Shown: positions 43,201-51,694, counted from the first letter of the stretch. The stretch is 56,547 nucleotides of DNA from Prevotella sp. (GCA_017545045.1 JAFYDA010000036.1:1-56547); one strand, 5' to 3'. Notes: generated by a model from the sequence alone, not told the origin. Program-made: numbers and translations.

Positions 43201-44724
43201 ACCCTCGGTGTTCTTGCCGTTCAGGTAATTGAAGGTCTCTTCACAGAGATCGCCGTCCCAGTAGATGCGGAAGTTGGTGTTGACGCCCGTGGCATCGAGA
43301 CCGCTGACGGCCTCACCCGTCACGGTGCTGATGGCTCCCTCGCGGGCAGAGCAGCCCAGGCCGCCGGGGAAGCTGTTGGTGAAGTTGCCGGCCATGCTGC
43401 GGCCGTCGTCGCGGCCAGCCACAAAGCGATGATAGATTTTCGACGTGGTGGCGTCGCGGTAGTTGTTGCCAGGGTTATCCTCTAAGCAGGCGTAAATCTC
43501 CAAGCCATGCACGTAGGGATTCAGGTCGCCTACGTGCTCGGCATCGCCGTGACCAAGACCAGTCGTGGAGAGTCCCTTGCCATTGTCGTCGATAACCATC
43601 GAGCCGAACACAATCTCATCACGGCCGTCCATGTCGACGTCAGCCACGGCATAGTTATGGTAGCCCTGACCCTTCCATGGGCCGTTGCTGTTGTTGAACC
43701 AGCGCCAACGTTCCTTCAGCTCGTGGGTGGCGGGGTCAACGTCGTAGGCTATCATCTTGTGGCGGGTATAGATACCGCGAGCCAGGAAGATGCTCGGCTT
43801 GCGGCCGTCAAAGTAGGGTGCACCGAAGAAGTGTTTCGACGCACGGTGACCGTAGCCGTCGCCCCATGCTTTGTTAAAATCGGTCTCACCACTCTCCAGC
43901 CTTTTCAGGGGATAGGGCAGACACTGGTAGGGCTTGCCTGTCTTACCGTCCATATAGACGAGGTATTCGCCATCGGTGGTCACGAACCAGTTAGTGCCGC
44001 CGCCCGTGGCGCCGCGCACGTTGACGGAGGCATTGCCCACGGTGTAGGTGGTACCGTCAGCCATGTGTATGACCGTACCGTCGGCAGCGCGCATCACGAC
44101 CTCGGCACAGCCGTCGCCGTCCCAGTCGTAGCCCACGATGTTCTGCTCATTGTTCTGGAAGTCGCCCATGTTGGGACCACAGTTGACCCACCACAGACGG
44201 GTGCCGTCGAGCTTCAGGCATTCAAAGATGGTGTACTCGCCCTTGTAGCCGCCCTTGGGGAAGCTGGCATTGATCTCGCTCTGGTTGTCGAACTTCATCA
44301 GTATCTCCAGTTCGCCGTCACCGTCGACGTCGGCACAGCAGGCATCGTTGGGCACCAGTGTGCTCTGAATACCCTCATGCTTCAGCTTGATTTCCTTGTA
44401 ACTGGTGGCCCACGGCGTCACCGACGGGCACTGTTCCTGCTCCTTGCCGTTCACCACGGCCGCCACGGTGTAAGTGCTGGCCGTAGACCCCGACTTGTCG
44501 GTAAAGTTCGACACGCTCAACGGTTCGTCGTTCACTTTGATGCCGTCGCGATAAACGTTATAGGCGACATCGTAATACTCCTCACCGAACACACGCCAGC
44601 TCACGTACACACCGCCGCTGACCTTCATGGCCACCAGGCCACGGTCCAGTCTGTCGGTCGTGCGCTGAGCATGCGTACCGACAGTCATCAGCCCCATCAG
44701 GGCCAAGAGCAATAATTTTCTCAT
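40225..44724 (-). CDS. rhamnogalacturonan lyase, polysaccharide lyase family 11, with long PATR-like C-terminal region
   Basis: The 1499-residue secreted protein has a signal peptide (about 1-19) and a family 11 lyase domain (about 22-640). The calcium-rich blades of that propeller fold are visible (DVDGDGELEILMKFD, DWDGDGCAEVVMRAAD, DVDMDGRDEIVFG). The next 820 or so residues contain passenger-type repeats (GDGVLTLPDADFTHTGATDVWGG; HEGTGTVTIGNKNSYTGGT; KSNHSGATTVKEGELCL). The C-terminal tail (IYDLRGRLVRNRDND...LAPGIYIRAGRKVMVKE) is of the sorting type. It would cut pectin rhamnogalacturonan I. Family members are usually about 600 residues, so this one is a large fusion. No SusC/D genes adjoin it. 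Confidence 0.88.
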   Translation of the reverse strand: MRKLLLLALMGLMTVGTHAQRTTDRLDRGLVAMKVSGGVYVSWRVFGEEYYDVAYNVYRDGIKVNDEPLSVSNFTDKSGSTASTYTVAAVVNGKEQEQCPSVTPWATSYKEIKLKHEGIQSTLVPNDACCADVDGDGELEILMKFDNQSEINASFPKGGYKGEYTIFECLKLDGTRLWWVNCGPNMGDFQNNEQNIVGYDWDGDGCAEVVMRAADGTVIHMADGTTYTVGNASVNVRGATGGGTNWFVTTDGEYLVYMDGKTGKPYQCLPYPLKRLESGETDFNKAWGDGYGHRASKHFFGAPYFDGRKPSIFLARGIYTRHKMIAYDVDPATHELKERWRWFNNSNGPWKGQGYHNYAVADVDMDGRDEIVFGSMVIDDNGKGLSTTGLGHGDAEHVGDLNPYVHGLEIYACLEDNPGNNYRDATTSKIYHRFVAGRDDGRSMAGNFTNSFPGGLGCSAREGAISTVTGEAVSGLDATGVNTNFRIYWDGDLCEETFNYLNGKNTEGCIAKYGSWTPIYTCTGSMTNNDTKGTPCYQGDILGDWREEIIMRTAAGNIRIYSTPKETKWRNYTLWHDHQYRNAMVWQMCGYNQPPHVSYFLGELEGITMAPPPLTMTGRTEVAGGGTIGSALNGQHVIVCETANSTVSIEAGAQPSVLTFNVPTWVQGTAPSECTTQNTKINYTTYECKVSGSGIGGAARLVKQGDGVLTLPDADFTHTGATDVWGGTLNFDGQMKQSPLWLNRFTQLNTNGEFKGITAEYGAVIRPGGADAKGVVTAGEVNLGFGSRLVFDLFGGDLSSDCLKTKKLTIERKTGAAWTKGGPRYLAPVIEVVGHPADGTSAVAPGKYVIAEVGEIEGSVDDLIVEGMSTTKKNLYIEDGNLILEVVGLRSPDAVTWGGMAGNAWDNGETDNFTIDGEPTVFVAGDDVTFNNEASSKNIVLKDDLYPGAVTVQGTNSFSFSGTGSWCGDASFTHEGTGTVTIGNKNSYTGGTHLKGGITKVSLLSNQYSATGNLGGLTKKASLFTIEKGATLQTTAAVEMGSPMQMVGDEGGVINAGADFRMSAALSGTVLTKKGTGCLFTNESSLQRLVLAAGSIAAQKGNPAATVELQGGTLYDDAQATGHAIYVPQGKSATWQLSYTYYTAYNNRLTGQGTLTIIPRNTVSRVRITGDWSEFEGIVKHTNKDIWLPLDMSKGMPKGTLSLAEGCTATNVCKAFTIGKLTGKGSLAHPVADFKSQSAVSGNNTWNIGNSDLGDFIFEGTFTDGGGANKCIFNKIGTCKMTVGGKSNHSGATTVKEGELCLRSGAQLGTGTLTVSPGAVLSGVTAAKTPLVNATVTVGGTLQPGATPTAVTGTLYFDNRKVTVSPTGTLVIRAAGATLNTSLNGISTLTINGTLRIEVADDHTLQEGDEIRLWPETTKFAGTPTFDMQGGVTWDTSRISEGVLVVKSVVSGLAAALADRDPARIYDLRGRLVRNRDNDSRPLAPGIYIRAGRKVMVKE

Positions 44725-44755
44725 CTGTAATATTAATAGTTAGTTTTTTGTGCTG

Positions 44756-44784
44756 CAAAGGTACAAAAAAACCGATAATCGCAA
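44756..44784 (-). promoter_or_regulatory. promoter of the rhamnogalacturonan lyase gene
   Basis: The minus strand has TTG (44782-44784) and TACCTTTG (44756-44763) with 18 bp between. The start codon follows after 31 nt. Confidence 0.6.
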
Positions 44785-44894
44785 CCTTTATTTTATGATT
44801 TTTTCGCCCCGTTTTTTGTCCTATTCGCTACAATCCGGAACGACGAACGCACGTTTGTAATTCTTAACACTTACGGATGCAAGTTTTCTGAGTT

Positions 44895-44929
44895 TTTGGA
44901 TTTATATTCATAGAAAAACTTTAATTTTG
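44895..44929 (+). promoter_or_regulatory. promoter of the serpin gene
   Basis: TAATTTTG (44922-44929) lies 4 nt before the ATG. TTTG (44895-44898) is 23 bp upstream of it, slightly too far. The mRNA would start at or beside the start codon. Confidence 0.55.
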
Positions 44930-44933
44930 CAAC

Positions 44934-46244
44934 ATGATGAAGAAAAGCGTACAATGGGCAGCCATCGCCCTTACCTTGATGGCTATGATGACAGCATGCA
45001 GCAGCGACTCGAACGACGGGACGGAACCTGAGCCAGAGCCAACGCCTGCGACAGTACAGGAAGAACTGCCTACGACACTGAAGCTGACGCGCTCAGAGCA
45101 GGAGATGGTGAACCAAAGCAACGAATTTGCCTTCAACCTGTTTGCAGAAATCACCGACCCCGGCTGCTTCGGCATACGTGAGAACCAAAAAAGCATCATC
45201 CTCTCGCCCATCAGCATCACCTATGCCCTCGGCATGCTTAACAACGGAGCCGCTGGCGAGACGCAACAGCAAATCAACAAGGTGTTAGGCTTTGGCGAGC
45301 AGGGAGCCGACAGCATTAACGCCTTCTGCTACAAGATGCTGAAGACGGCACCTGCCATCGACCCACTGACAAAGGTGCTCATCTCGAATACCATCTTTCT
45401 GAACAAAGACTATGTGTTGAAGCCCGACTTCGTGAGCAAGGCCAAGGCGTTCTATGAAGCAGAGCCTGAGACGCGTGACTTCAATGACGGCAAGACGTTG
45501 GACGTCATCAACAAATGGGCAGCCGACCACACAGAGCAGATGATTCAGAAAGTGCTCGACGAGCAGACGTTCAATCCCTCTGCCGTCAGCTATCTGATGA
45601 ACGCCATCTACTTCAAGGGCGAATGGGCCATGAAGTTCGACAAGGCCGAGACAGCAGACGAAATCTTCCATCAAACGCATGCCTACGACGCAACGGAGAA
45701 AGAGACAAAGATCCCGATGATGCACCAGAGGGGAACGTTCAACTATACCGAAACCGATGACTGTCAGGTGCTACAGCTACCCTACGGGAACCAGTCGTTC
45801 ACAATGACCATCCTGCTAACAAAGGATACCGACAAATTACCTTGTGTGCCGACGGCAAAGCAGTGGCAAGAAATGAGCCAAAGATTATACGGACATAACA
45901 TTGACGTCAAGCTGCCCCGCTTTGAGACCGACACCGATATCTACTTGAATGACTATATGGCGAAGCTCGGCATGCCCGATGCTTTTGACACAAACAAGGC
46001 CAACTTCAAGAACTTCTGCGAAAAGCCGACTTTTATCAGTATGATAAAACAGGTGGCTAAAATCGAGGTCAGCGAGGAAGGCACTGAGGCTGCTGCCATC
46101 ACCATCATTGGAATGGAGGAGGCCGCACTTCCCGACGACCAGCCAAGTTTCATCAATTTCCATGCCAATCGCCCGTTCCTCTACATCATCAGCGAAAAGA
46201 CGACGGGAGCCATCTTCTTTATCGGACAGTATACGGGACATTAA
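44934..46244 (+). CDS. serpin family lipoprotein
   Basis: The 436-residue protein has a lipoprotein signal with lipobox MMTAC (Cys21), an acidic linker (EPEPEPTPA) and a full serpin domain (about 60-436). Family motifs seen are SPISITYALGMLNNGA and VSYLMNAIYFKGEW, plus the hinge EEGTEAAAITII and distal FHANRPFLYIISEKTTGAIFFIG. The hinge is rich in small residues, as in inhibitory serpins, so it probably traps a serine or cysteine protease. The reactive loop is about 6 residues longer than in antitrypsin, so P1 cannot be fixed; it lies within GMEEAALPDD. A sigma factor gene starts 14 nt downstream. Confidence 0.93.
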   Translation: MMKKSVQWAAIALTLMAMMTACSSDSNDGTEPEPEPTPATVQEELPTTLKLTRSEQEMVNQSNEFAFNLFAEITDPGCFGIRENQKSIILSPISITYALGMLNNGAAGETQQQINKVLGFGEQGADSINAFCYKMLKTAPAIDPLTKVLISNTIFLNKDYVLKPDFVSKAKAFYEAEPETRDFNDGKTLDVINKWAADHTEQMIQKVLDEQTFNPSAVSYLMNAIYFKGEWAMKFDKAETADEIFHQTHAYDATEKETKIPMMHQRGTFNYTETDDCQVLQLPYGNQSFTMTILLTKDTDKLPCVPTAKQWQEMSQRLYGHNIDVKLPRFETDTDIYLNDYMAKLGMPDAFDTNKANFKNFCEKPTFISMIKQVAKIEVSEEGTEAAAITIIGMEEAALPDDQPSFINFHANRPFLYIISEKTTGAIFFIGQYTGH

Positions 46245-46258
46245 CAGCTGTGCTCTCC

Positions 46259-46819
46259 ATGGAGACACAAGAACAGCGTTTAGTCAAGCGCATGAAGGAC
46301 GGAGAAAAGAATGCCGCCAAGGAGTTCTATTCTCTCTATGCCGATTACTTGGCAGGCGTCTGCTCACGCTACATCGTTGACGAGGAAGATCAGAAGGATG
46401 TGTTTCAAGACTCGCTTGTTCACATCCTTTCTCACATCGGCCATTTCCACTATCGCGGAGCCGGCTCCTTGCGGGCATGGGCCACAAAGGTGGTGGTCAA
46501 CCAGTCGCTGAAATTCCTGCGCGACAGGAAGCAATACGAATTGGCGTCACTGAGTCCCGACATGGCCGACGAACAGGAAACAGACGACCCGCCTATCAGC
46601 GACATTCCGCCTGACGTCATCCGCCAGATGGTGAGCCTGCTGCCGACAGGCTACCGCACGGTGTTCAACCTCTATGTCTTCGAGAACCACAGCCACAAGG
46701 AAATTGCCCAACTGCTCGGCATCAGCGAACGGACGTCGGCCTCACAGTTGCATAGAGCCAAGAACCTGCTGGCAAGAATGATTCAACAGTACAACAACAA
46801 TAAACATCAACAACCATGA
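46259..46819 (+). CDS. ECF-type RNA polymerase sigma factor
   Basis: The 186-residue protein has sigma-70 region 2 (about 10-85; DEEDQKDVFQDSLVHILSHI, GSLRAWATKVVVNQSLKFLRD) and region 4 (about 120-175; LPTGYRTVFNLYVFENHSHKEIAQLLG). It has no extra domain. I use the ATG at 46259 rather than an in-frame GTG three codons earlier. The gene lies between a serpin and a membrane-anchored partner whose ATG overlaps this stop codon (ATGA), so the downstream protein is probably its anti-sigma factor. Confidence 0.9.
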   Translation: METQEQRLVKRMKDGEKNAAKEFYSLYADYLAGVCSRYIVDEEDQKDVFQDSLVHILSHIGHFHYRGAGSLRAWATKVVVNQSLKFLRDRKQYELASLSPDMADEQETDDPPISDIPPDVIRQMVSLLPTGYRTVFNLYVFENHSHKEIAQLLGISERTSASQLHRAKNLLARMIQQYNNNKHQQP

Positions 46820-48030
46820 CAGAACAATGGATACAACAGATGCGCGAGAAAATGGCAGACTACCGAAAGCCTGCCTCGGAGGTGTCATGGGACGAAATTG
46901 AACTGTTGGTGGCGGCCGAACGGCAAAGCCATACAGCGTGGTGGCGGCGGGGTGTGGCGGCAGCAGCCGTCATGCTGTTGTTGGCAGGAACAGCAAGCTA
47001 CTGGATGCTAACGGACAACAAGACGAACCAAGCGATGACAACAAGACCGAACACGCAGCGGCAGGCCTACAGGACGGAGCCGCCACAGCCGCAACAAAGG
47101 GCAGTGCCATGTCCGCCGAATGCTGCTGTTCGCCAGATTAGCGTCCCTCTCTTGTCGGAGGCGAGCCCTATACAGGAACAGTCTGCTGCGGATTCTGTCA
47201 TCACAAAAACGACGGACGCGGAGGAAAAGCAGGACACGGTGGTGGAACGCCCAAAGTTGCGAAGAGGAGTAACGAAAGAACGTAAGGATACGAAGAAGAT
47301 CTATCCTTCAGAACTGCGCAAGTCTTCAGCCAACCGACTGACGGCAAAGGTATATTTATCGAATACAATGGGCAGCAGCAATCGCGTCAAATCGTATTCC
47401 AACATGCTGACATCGACAACCGTGACAGAGAGAACTGACGAAACTACACACACCCATGTTTATGAATCCGACGGCAGTCAAGAGAAAGAGAATCGCGGCT
47501 TATGGGCAGAGCCTATCAAACATTTAGTGACTGTCTATGACACATTGAAAACTTACAGGACAGAACAGACGGAAGAGCGCACACACCACCACCAGCCCAT
47601 CCGCATCGGACTATCCCTGCGCTATCAGCTCGACAGACAATGGAGCATAGAGACAGGCGTGTCGTACACCCGCCTGACGACGGACTTCTTCAGGAATGTT
47701 GACGGCGTGTTCAGTAGCATGGAGGTGAAGACGGACTACATAGGCATACCTTTGAACGTAGGCTATCAGCTGTGGACAGAGCGGCGTTTCTCCGTCTATG
47801 CATCGGCAGGCGGCATGATAGAAAAGTCACTCAACAGCGCTGTCTGGCAGTTCTCGCTGAACGGGGCGGCTGGCATGGAGTTGAAATTGAACAGCTTGCT
47901 GGGCGTCTATGCGGAGCCCGGGCTGGGCTACTATTTCGATAACGGTAGCGTACTACCCACCATTTACCAGGAAAAACCTTTCAATTTCAACCTTAGCCTC
48001 GGCTTGCGATTCAACCTCACAGCACCCTAA
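46816..48030 (+). CDS. fusion of anti-sigma-like domain, membrane segment and beta-barrel domain
   Basis: The 404-residue protein has a cytoplasmic N-terminus (1-44; EKMADYRKPASEVSWDEIEL) and one membrane helix (about 47-64). A 190-residue low-complexity, basic linker follows (about 70-250). The C-terminal domain of about 150 residues looks like an outer-membrane beta-barrel (IRIGLSLRYQLDRQWSIETGVSY, DYIGIPLNVGYQLW, FNLSLGLRFNLTAP). The ATG overlaps the sigma factor stop (ATGA), so the two are translationally coupled. It looks like a single protein reaching from the sigma factor to the outer membrane. The family is recurrent downstream of sigma genes in Bacteroidetes, but its mechanism is not known to me. 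Confidence 0.8.
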   Translation: MTEQWIQQMREKMADYRKPASEVSWDEIELLVAAERQSHTAWWRRGVAAAAVMLLLAGTASYWMLTDNKTNQAMTTRPNTQRQAYRTEPPQPQQRAVPCPPNAAVRQISVPLLSEASPIQEQSAADSVITKTTDAEEKQDTVVERPKLRRGVTKERKDTKKIYPSELRKSSANRLTAKVYLSNTMGSSNRVKSYSNMLTSTTVTERTDETTHTHVYESDGSQEKENRGLWAEPIKHLVTVYDTLKTYRTEQTEERTHHHQPIRIGLSLRYQLDRQWSIETGVSYTRLTTDFFRNVDGVFSSMEVKTDYIGIPLNVGYQLWTERRFSVYASAGGMIEKSLNSAVWQFSLNGAAGMELKLNSLLGVYAEPGLGYYFDNGSVLPTIYQEKPFNFNLSLGLRFNLTAP

Positions 48031-48088
48031 GGACTGGATTGAGCGCGAACACTATGGATTTCTGTGGAGCAGAAAAATGAGGATTTTG

Positions 48089-48119
48089 TTGTTTATTTAC
48101 GAGTTTTTTGCTACCTTTG
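48089..48119 (+). promoter_or_regulatory. promoter of the TonB-dependent receptor gene
   Basis: TTG (48089-48091) and TACCTTTG (48112-48119) are 20 bp apart. The start codon is 22 nt after the box. Confidence 0.65.
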
Positions 48120-48141
48120 CACGTCATTACAAGAAATACAG

Positions 48142-50196
48142 ATGTACAAACCACAGTTCAACAAACGCCACGTACTCGTGTTCCATCAATTTGGGAACAA
48201 GGGCTGGTCACTCTTCAGCTGTCTGGGCCGCGAAGTGGTATGCTCCGTGCTCAGCGTGTCGACGCTGACCTACGCCTCGGCAGACTCCATCAGCACGCAC
48301 CCCGTTGTGACAGACAGCGTCGGCGTGACGACGGCCCGCGAGCAGGTGCTCGACGAGGTTAGCGTGACGGGCTCGAGGGCGCCACTGACGCGCAGCCAGG
48401 CCGCAAAAATGGTCACTGTACTGGACCGTGCCGACATTCAGCAGGCTCCGGTGCAAAGTATTAACGATTTGCTGAAATACGCCGTCGGCATCGATGTACG
48501 CCAACGCAGTCCGATGGGTGCACAAACCGACATATCAATAAGAGGCGGCACACAGGAGCAAATCATCGTCCTACTGAACGGCATCAACATCTGCGACCCA
48601 CAGACGGGACACAACACCATGGACTTGCCCGTCGACCCAAGCGACATCCAACGTATAGAAATCATCGAGGGACCTGCAGGACGCATCTACGGCACGTCCT
48701 CGCTCGTAGGAGCGATTAATATCATCACCAATGTGGCGGAAGGCGGGGAAGCAAAGGCGGAAGCGGGCTCTTACGGCTACGCCCGGCTCGGATTCAGGCA
48801 TTCATTCTCATCGCGGCCTTCCCCGCTATCTTCATCCATCTCTGCCTCATACGCTCGCTGCGACGGCTGGAGCCGGGCGGCGGCCGGTTCGCTCAACAGC
48901 GACTATAGCGGAGCGAAAGGTTTCTATCAAGGAGCGTACCACCATGAGCACCTTCACATCAACTGGAACTTCGGTGTCGCCGACAAGGGATGGGGCTCGT
49001 CCACGGCTTACGCCACGCCGAAATGGCGCACCGACGACCAGTACGAGCATACCACCAAGCTCATGGCCGCCGTCTACGGTGACGTCAAGTGGGGGGCGGC
49101 TGTGCTCCACCCTACCCTCTACTGGAACCAGCACCGCGACCGCTACGAAGGCTATCGAGGACAGCCGGAGAAAATGAAGTTCAACTATAACCGCACAAAC
49201 GTATTCGGCGCATCGCTCAACAGCCACTTTGACTGGAAAATGGGACGCACGGCCTTCGGAGCCGAAGTGCGCAACGAAGACCTGATAAGCACCAACCTCG
49301 GCGAACCGCTGTCACGTCCACGTCGCATCAGCGGCACCGACCGCGACTACACCCTCGGACTGAACCGCACCAACTTCAGCGCATTCGCCGAGCACAATGT
49401 GCTGCTGCGAGAGCTCACCATCTCGGCGGGCATCGTCATGGCCAAAAACACATGGGCTGATATGAACTGGAGGGTTTATCCCGGCATCGATGCCTCGCTG
49501 CGACTAAGTTCCCTATGGAGCCTGCACGCCTCGTACAATACTTCACTGCGCATGCCATCGTTCACGGAGATGTACTACCGGCTGCAAGGCTACGACGCCA
49601 ACCCTCACCTCAAGCCTGAGGAGATGCAAGCCGTAGAAATCGGCGCGTCCATGCATTCTTCACGCTTTACCGCCCACACCACTCTCTGGCATCATCACGG
49701 CCGCAATATGATAGACTGGATACTGGACACCAGACAGGGCACGGGGGCTACATGGCAAAGCGTCAACCACACCCGCCTGAACAGCATGGGACTGGAAGCC
49801 ACTATCCAACTATCCCTTTCGAATTCTCACACGCTGTCCCTTTCCTACGGCTACAGCCATCAGGAAAAAGACCTGGAATCTGGACTGGTGTCACAATATG
49901 CCATGGAATACCTGCGACACAAACTGGTAGCAAAAGCAGCCTTGCCGCTGGCTCAGCATCTGCTTCTCTACGCAACCTTGCGCTGGCAGGACCGTAATGG
50001 ACAATATACAGACTTCGACGGAAACGCTTGTGACTACAAGCCATACTGGCTGGCCGACACCCGTCTGGTGTGGAAAAAGAGTTGCTATGAAATATTTGTA
50101 GAAGCTAATAACCTACTAAATAACCGTTACCGCGACTATGGATTAGTGGAACAGCCTGGCAGGTGGATCATCGGCGGCATCAAAATCGCCTATTAA
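48142..50196 (+). CDS. TonB-dependent outer-membrane receptor
   Basis: The 684-residue protein has an atypical N-terminal signal region, a TonB-box-like segment (LDEVSVTGSRAPL), a plug domain (about 75-190; DLLKYAVGIDVRQRSPMG, IQRIEIIEGPAGRIYGTSSLVGAINIIT) and a 22-strand barrel ending GRWIIGGIKIAY. It resembles BtuB/CirA-type receptors; the ligand is unknown, and no cobalamin riboswitch is seen upstream. The start MYKPQFNKRHV (48142) follows a promoter by 22 nt; an open GTG 26 codons upstream would precede that promoter. Its stop overlaps the stop of dnaA, tail to tail. Confidence 0.9.
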   Translation: MYKPQFNKRHVLVFHQFGNKGWSLFSCLGREVVCSVLSVSTLTYASADSISTHPVVTDSVGVTTAREQVLDEVSVTGSRAPLTRSQAAKMVTVLDRADIQQAPVQSINDLLKYAVGIDVRQRSPMGAQTDISIRGGTQEQIIVLLNGINICDPQTGHNTMDLPVDPSDIQRIEIIEGPAGRIYGTSSLVGAINIITNVAEGGEAKAEAGSYGYARLGFRHSFSSRPSPLSSSISASYARCDGWSRAAAGSLNSDYSGAKGFYQGAYHHEHLHINWNFGVADKGWGSSTAYATPKWRTDDQYEHTTKLMAAVYGDVKWGAAVLHPTLYWNQHRDRYEGYRGQPEKMKFNYNRTNVFGASLNSHFDWKMGRTAFGAEVRNEDLISTNLGEPLSRPRRISGTDRDYTLGLNRTNFSAFAEHNVLLRELTISAGIVMAKNTWADMNWRVYPGIDASLRLSSLWSLHASYNTSLRMPSFTEMYYRLQGYDANPHLKPEEMQAVEIGASMHSSRFTAHTTLWHHHGRNMIDWILDTRQGTGATWQSVNHTRLNSMGLEATIQLSLSNSHTLSLSYGYSHQEKDLESGLVSQYAMEYLRHKLVAKAALPLAQHLLLYATLRWQDRNGQYTDFDGNACDYKPYWLADTRLVWKKSCYEIFVEANNLLNNRYRDYGLVEQPGRWIIGGIKIAY

Positions 50197-51602
50197 CTTT
50201 TCAACCGGAAAGAAACTTCTATACTCGAAACGTCAGCCTGGAAAGCCTTGTCAACTTTCAGACGCTGCTCTATGGTATTGCAACTATGCAACACCGTTGA
50301 ATGATCGCGACCGCCTATAAGCTGACCTATACGCGAAGCGGGCATCTTCGTGTACTTCTGGGCCAGATACATCGACAACTGTCGAACCTGCACATAGTCG
50401 CGCTTGCGGCTCTTGCTAAAGATGTGCTGCTGAGCAATTCCGAAATGGGAGCACACCTTCTCAATGATGTCATCGATGGTCAGCGGATGGTTGTCTACCT
50501 TGACTGCACGCTTGATGACACGCTCGGCCAATCGCATATCAACACTGCTGTTGTAGACGATGCTATAAGCCATCAACGAGTTGACAACACCATCTAAATC
50601 ACGGACGGAACCATTGGCTGTCGTGGCAATATACTGGATCACATCAGCGGGAATCTTCAGCCCATCACGACGGCATTTAGCCATCAGAATATCTACACAC
50701 AACTGCGTGTTAGGCTTCTCGAGCTCGGCAATCAGACCACATGAGAAACGAGTCAGCAAACGGTCCTTTACACCGTCAAGATCAACCGGCGGACGGTCTG
50801 AAGCCAGAATAATCTGCTTACCAAGGCGGAACAGATGGTCGAAAATATGGAAGAACGTGTCAAGTGTTTTGGGGGATGTTGCCCATTCTTGTATATCATC
50901 GACAATCAGCACGTCAATAGTCTGATAAAAGTTGATGAAGTCATTAGTGGTATTCCTCCGCACGGCATCCGTAAACTGCACCTGAAACAGGCGAGCAGAG
51001 ACATAAAGGACACGCTTTTGAGGATACATCTCCTTGCTATGCACGCCAATAGCGTTAATCAGATGGGTCTTACCGCAACCTGACGGGCCGTAAAGGAAGA
51101 AAGGATTAAAAGTTGATTCACCAGGATGCTCAGCTATAGAAAGTCCTACAGTGCGAGGCAATTTATTGCTGTCACCCTCAATAAACGTCTGGAAGGTCTT
51201 TTGCACATCCAACTGCGGATCAAGCTCCTGCGGCATAGCGGCATCAAGAACCGACGGTGACTGATTGGCACGTCTGGATGTCTGAGGCACATCTATCTGC
51301 ACCGGCTGACCACCTTCCACATCCTGTACAATCTTGTGAATCTTATCCGTAACAATACGATAATTAAGTTTAACACCGCACTTGAAACTTTGGGTCAGAG
51401 CCCAGTATATCAAGCGAATGTAATACTGTTCCAGATACTCATAAAAATAGGCGCTGGGAACCTGCAGCAACAACGCAGAGGTCTCCTCCGAGTAAGACTC
51501 GAAGACGATGGGCTCAAACCACGTTTTAAATTGCTGCTCGTTGACATTCTGCCTGATGAGTTGCAGGCAATTATCCCAGAGCGCCTTATGTTTATTTTGC
51601 AT
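50193..51602 (-). CDS. dnaA: chromosomal replication initiator protein DnaA
   Basis: The 469-residue protein has domain I (1-85), a short linker and an AAA+ domain with Walker A GPSGCGKT (172-179) and VLIVDDIQ. The C-terminal DNA-binding domain carries the DnaA signature GGRDHSTVLHSC. It melts the origin for replication initiation. Its promoter is close upstream. No cluster of DnaA boxes (TTATnnACA) is seen in the 270-nt upstream gap or elsewhere here, so oriC is probably not in this window. Confidence 0.97.
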   Translation of the reverse strand: MQNKHKALWDNCLQLIRQNVNEQQFKTWFEPIVFESYSEETSALLLQVPSAYFYEYLEQYYIRLIYWALTQSFKCGVKLNYRIVTDKIHKIVQDVEGGQPVQIDVPQTSRRANQSPSVLDAAMPQELDPQLDVQKTFQTFIEGDSNKLPRTVGLSIAEHPGESTFNPFFLYGPSGCGKTHLINAIGVHSKEMYPQKRVLYVSARLFQVQFTDAVRRNTTNDFINFYQTIDVLIVDDIQEWATSPKTLDTFFHIFDHLFRLGKQIILASDRPPVDLDGVKDRLLTRFSCGLIAELEKPNTQLCVDILMAKCRRDGLKIPADVIQYIATTANGSVRDLDGVVNSLMAYSIVYNSSVDMRLAERVIKRAVKVDNHPLTIDDIIEKVCSHFGIAQQHIFSKSRKRDYVQVRQLSMYLAQKYTKMPASRIGQLIGGRDHSTVLHSCNTIEQRLKVDKAFQADVSSIEVSFRLKS

Positions 51603-51661
51603 CTGGCGTTTTTAGTTACTTTTTATGACACAAGATTTCCTTGCTTTCAAATTTTCCGAGT

Positions 51662-51694
51662 GCAAAGTTCGCCTTTTTTTTTCAATTATGCAAA
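51662..51694 (-). promoter_or_regulatory. promoter of dnaA
   Basis: The minus strand has TTTG (51691-51694) and GAACTTTG (51662-51669). They are 21 bp apart, and the first T of the -7 box is changed to G. The predicted leader is about 55 nt. The rest of the 272-nt gap to the MlaD-like gene is AT-rich and otherwise featureless. Confidence 0.65.

Noticed and set aside
41746-43485. Open frame of 579 residues on the plus strand
   Set aside because: It is antisense to the rhamnogalacturonan lyase and is low-complexity Gly/Ala/Val/Asp sequence, a shadow of GC-rich coding DNA.
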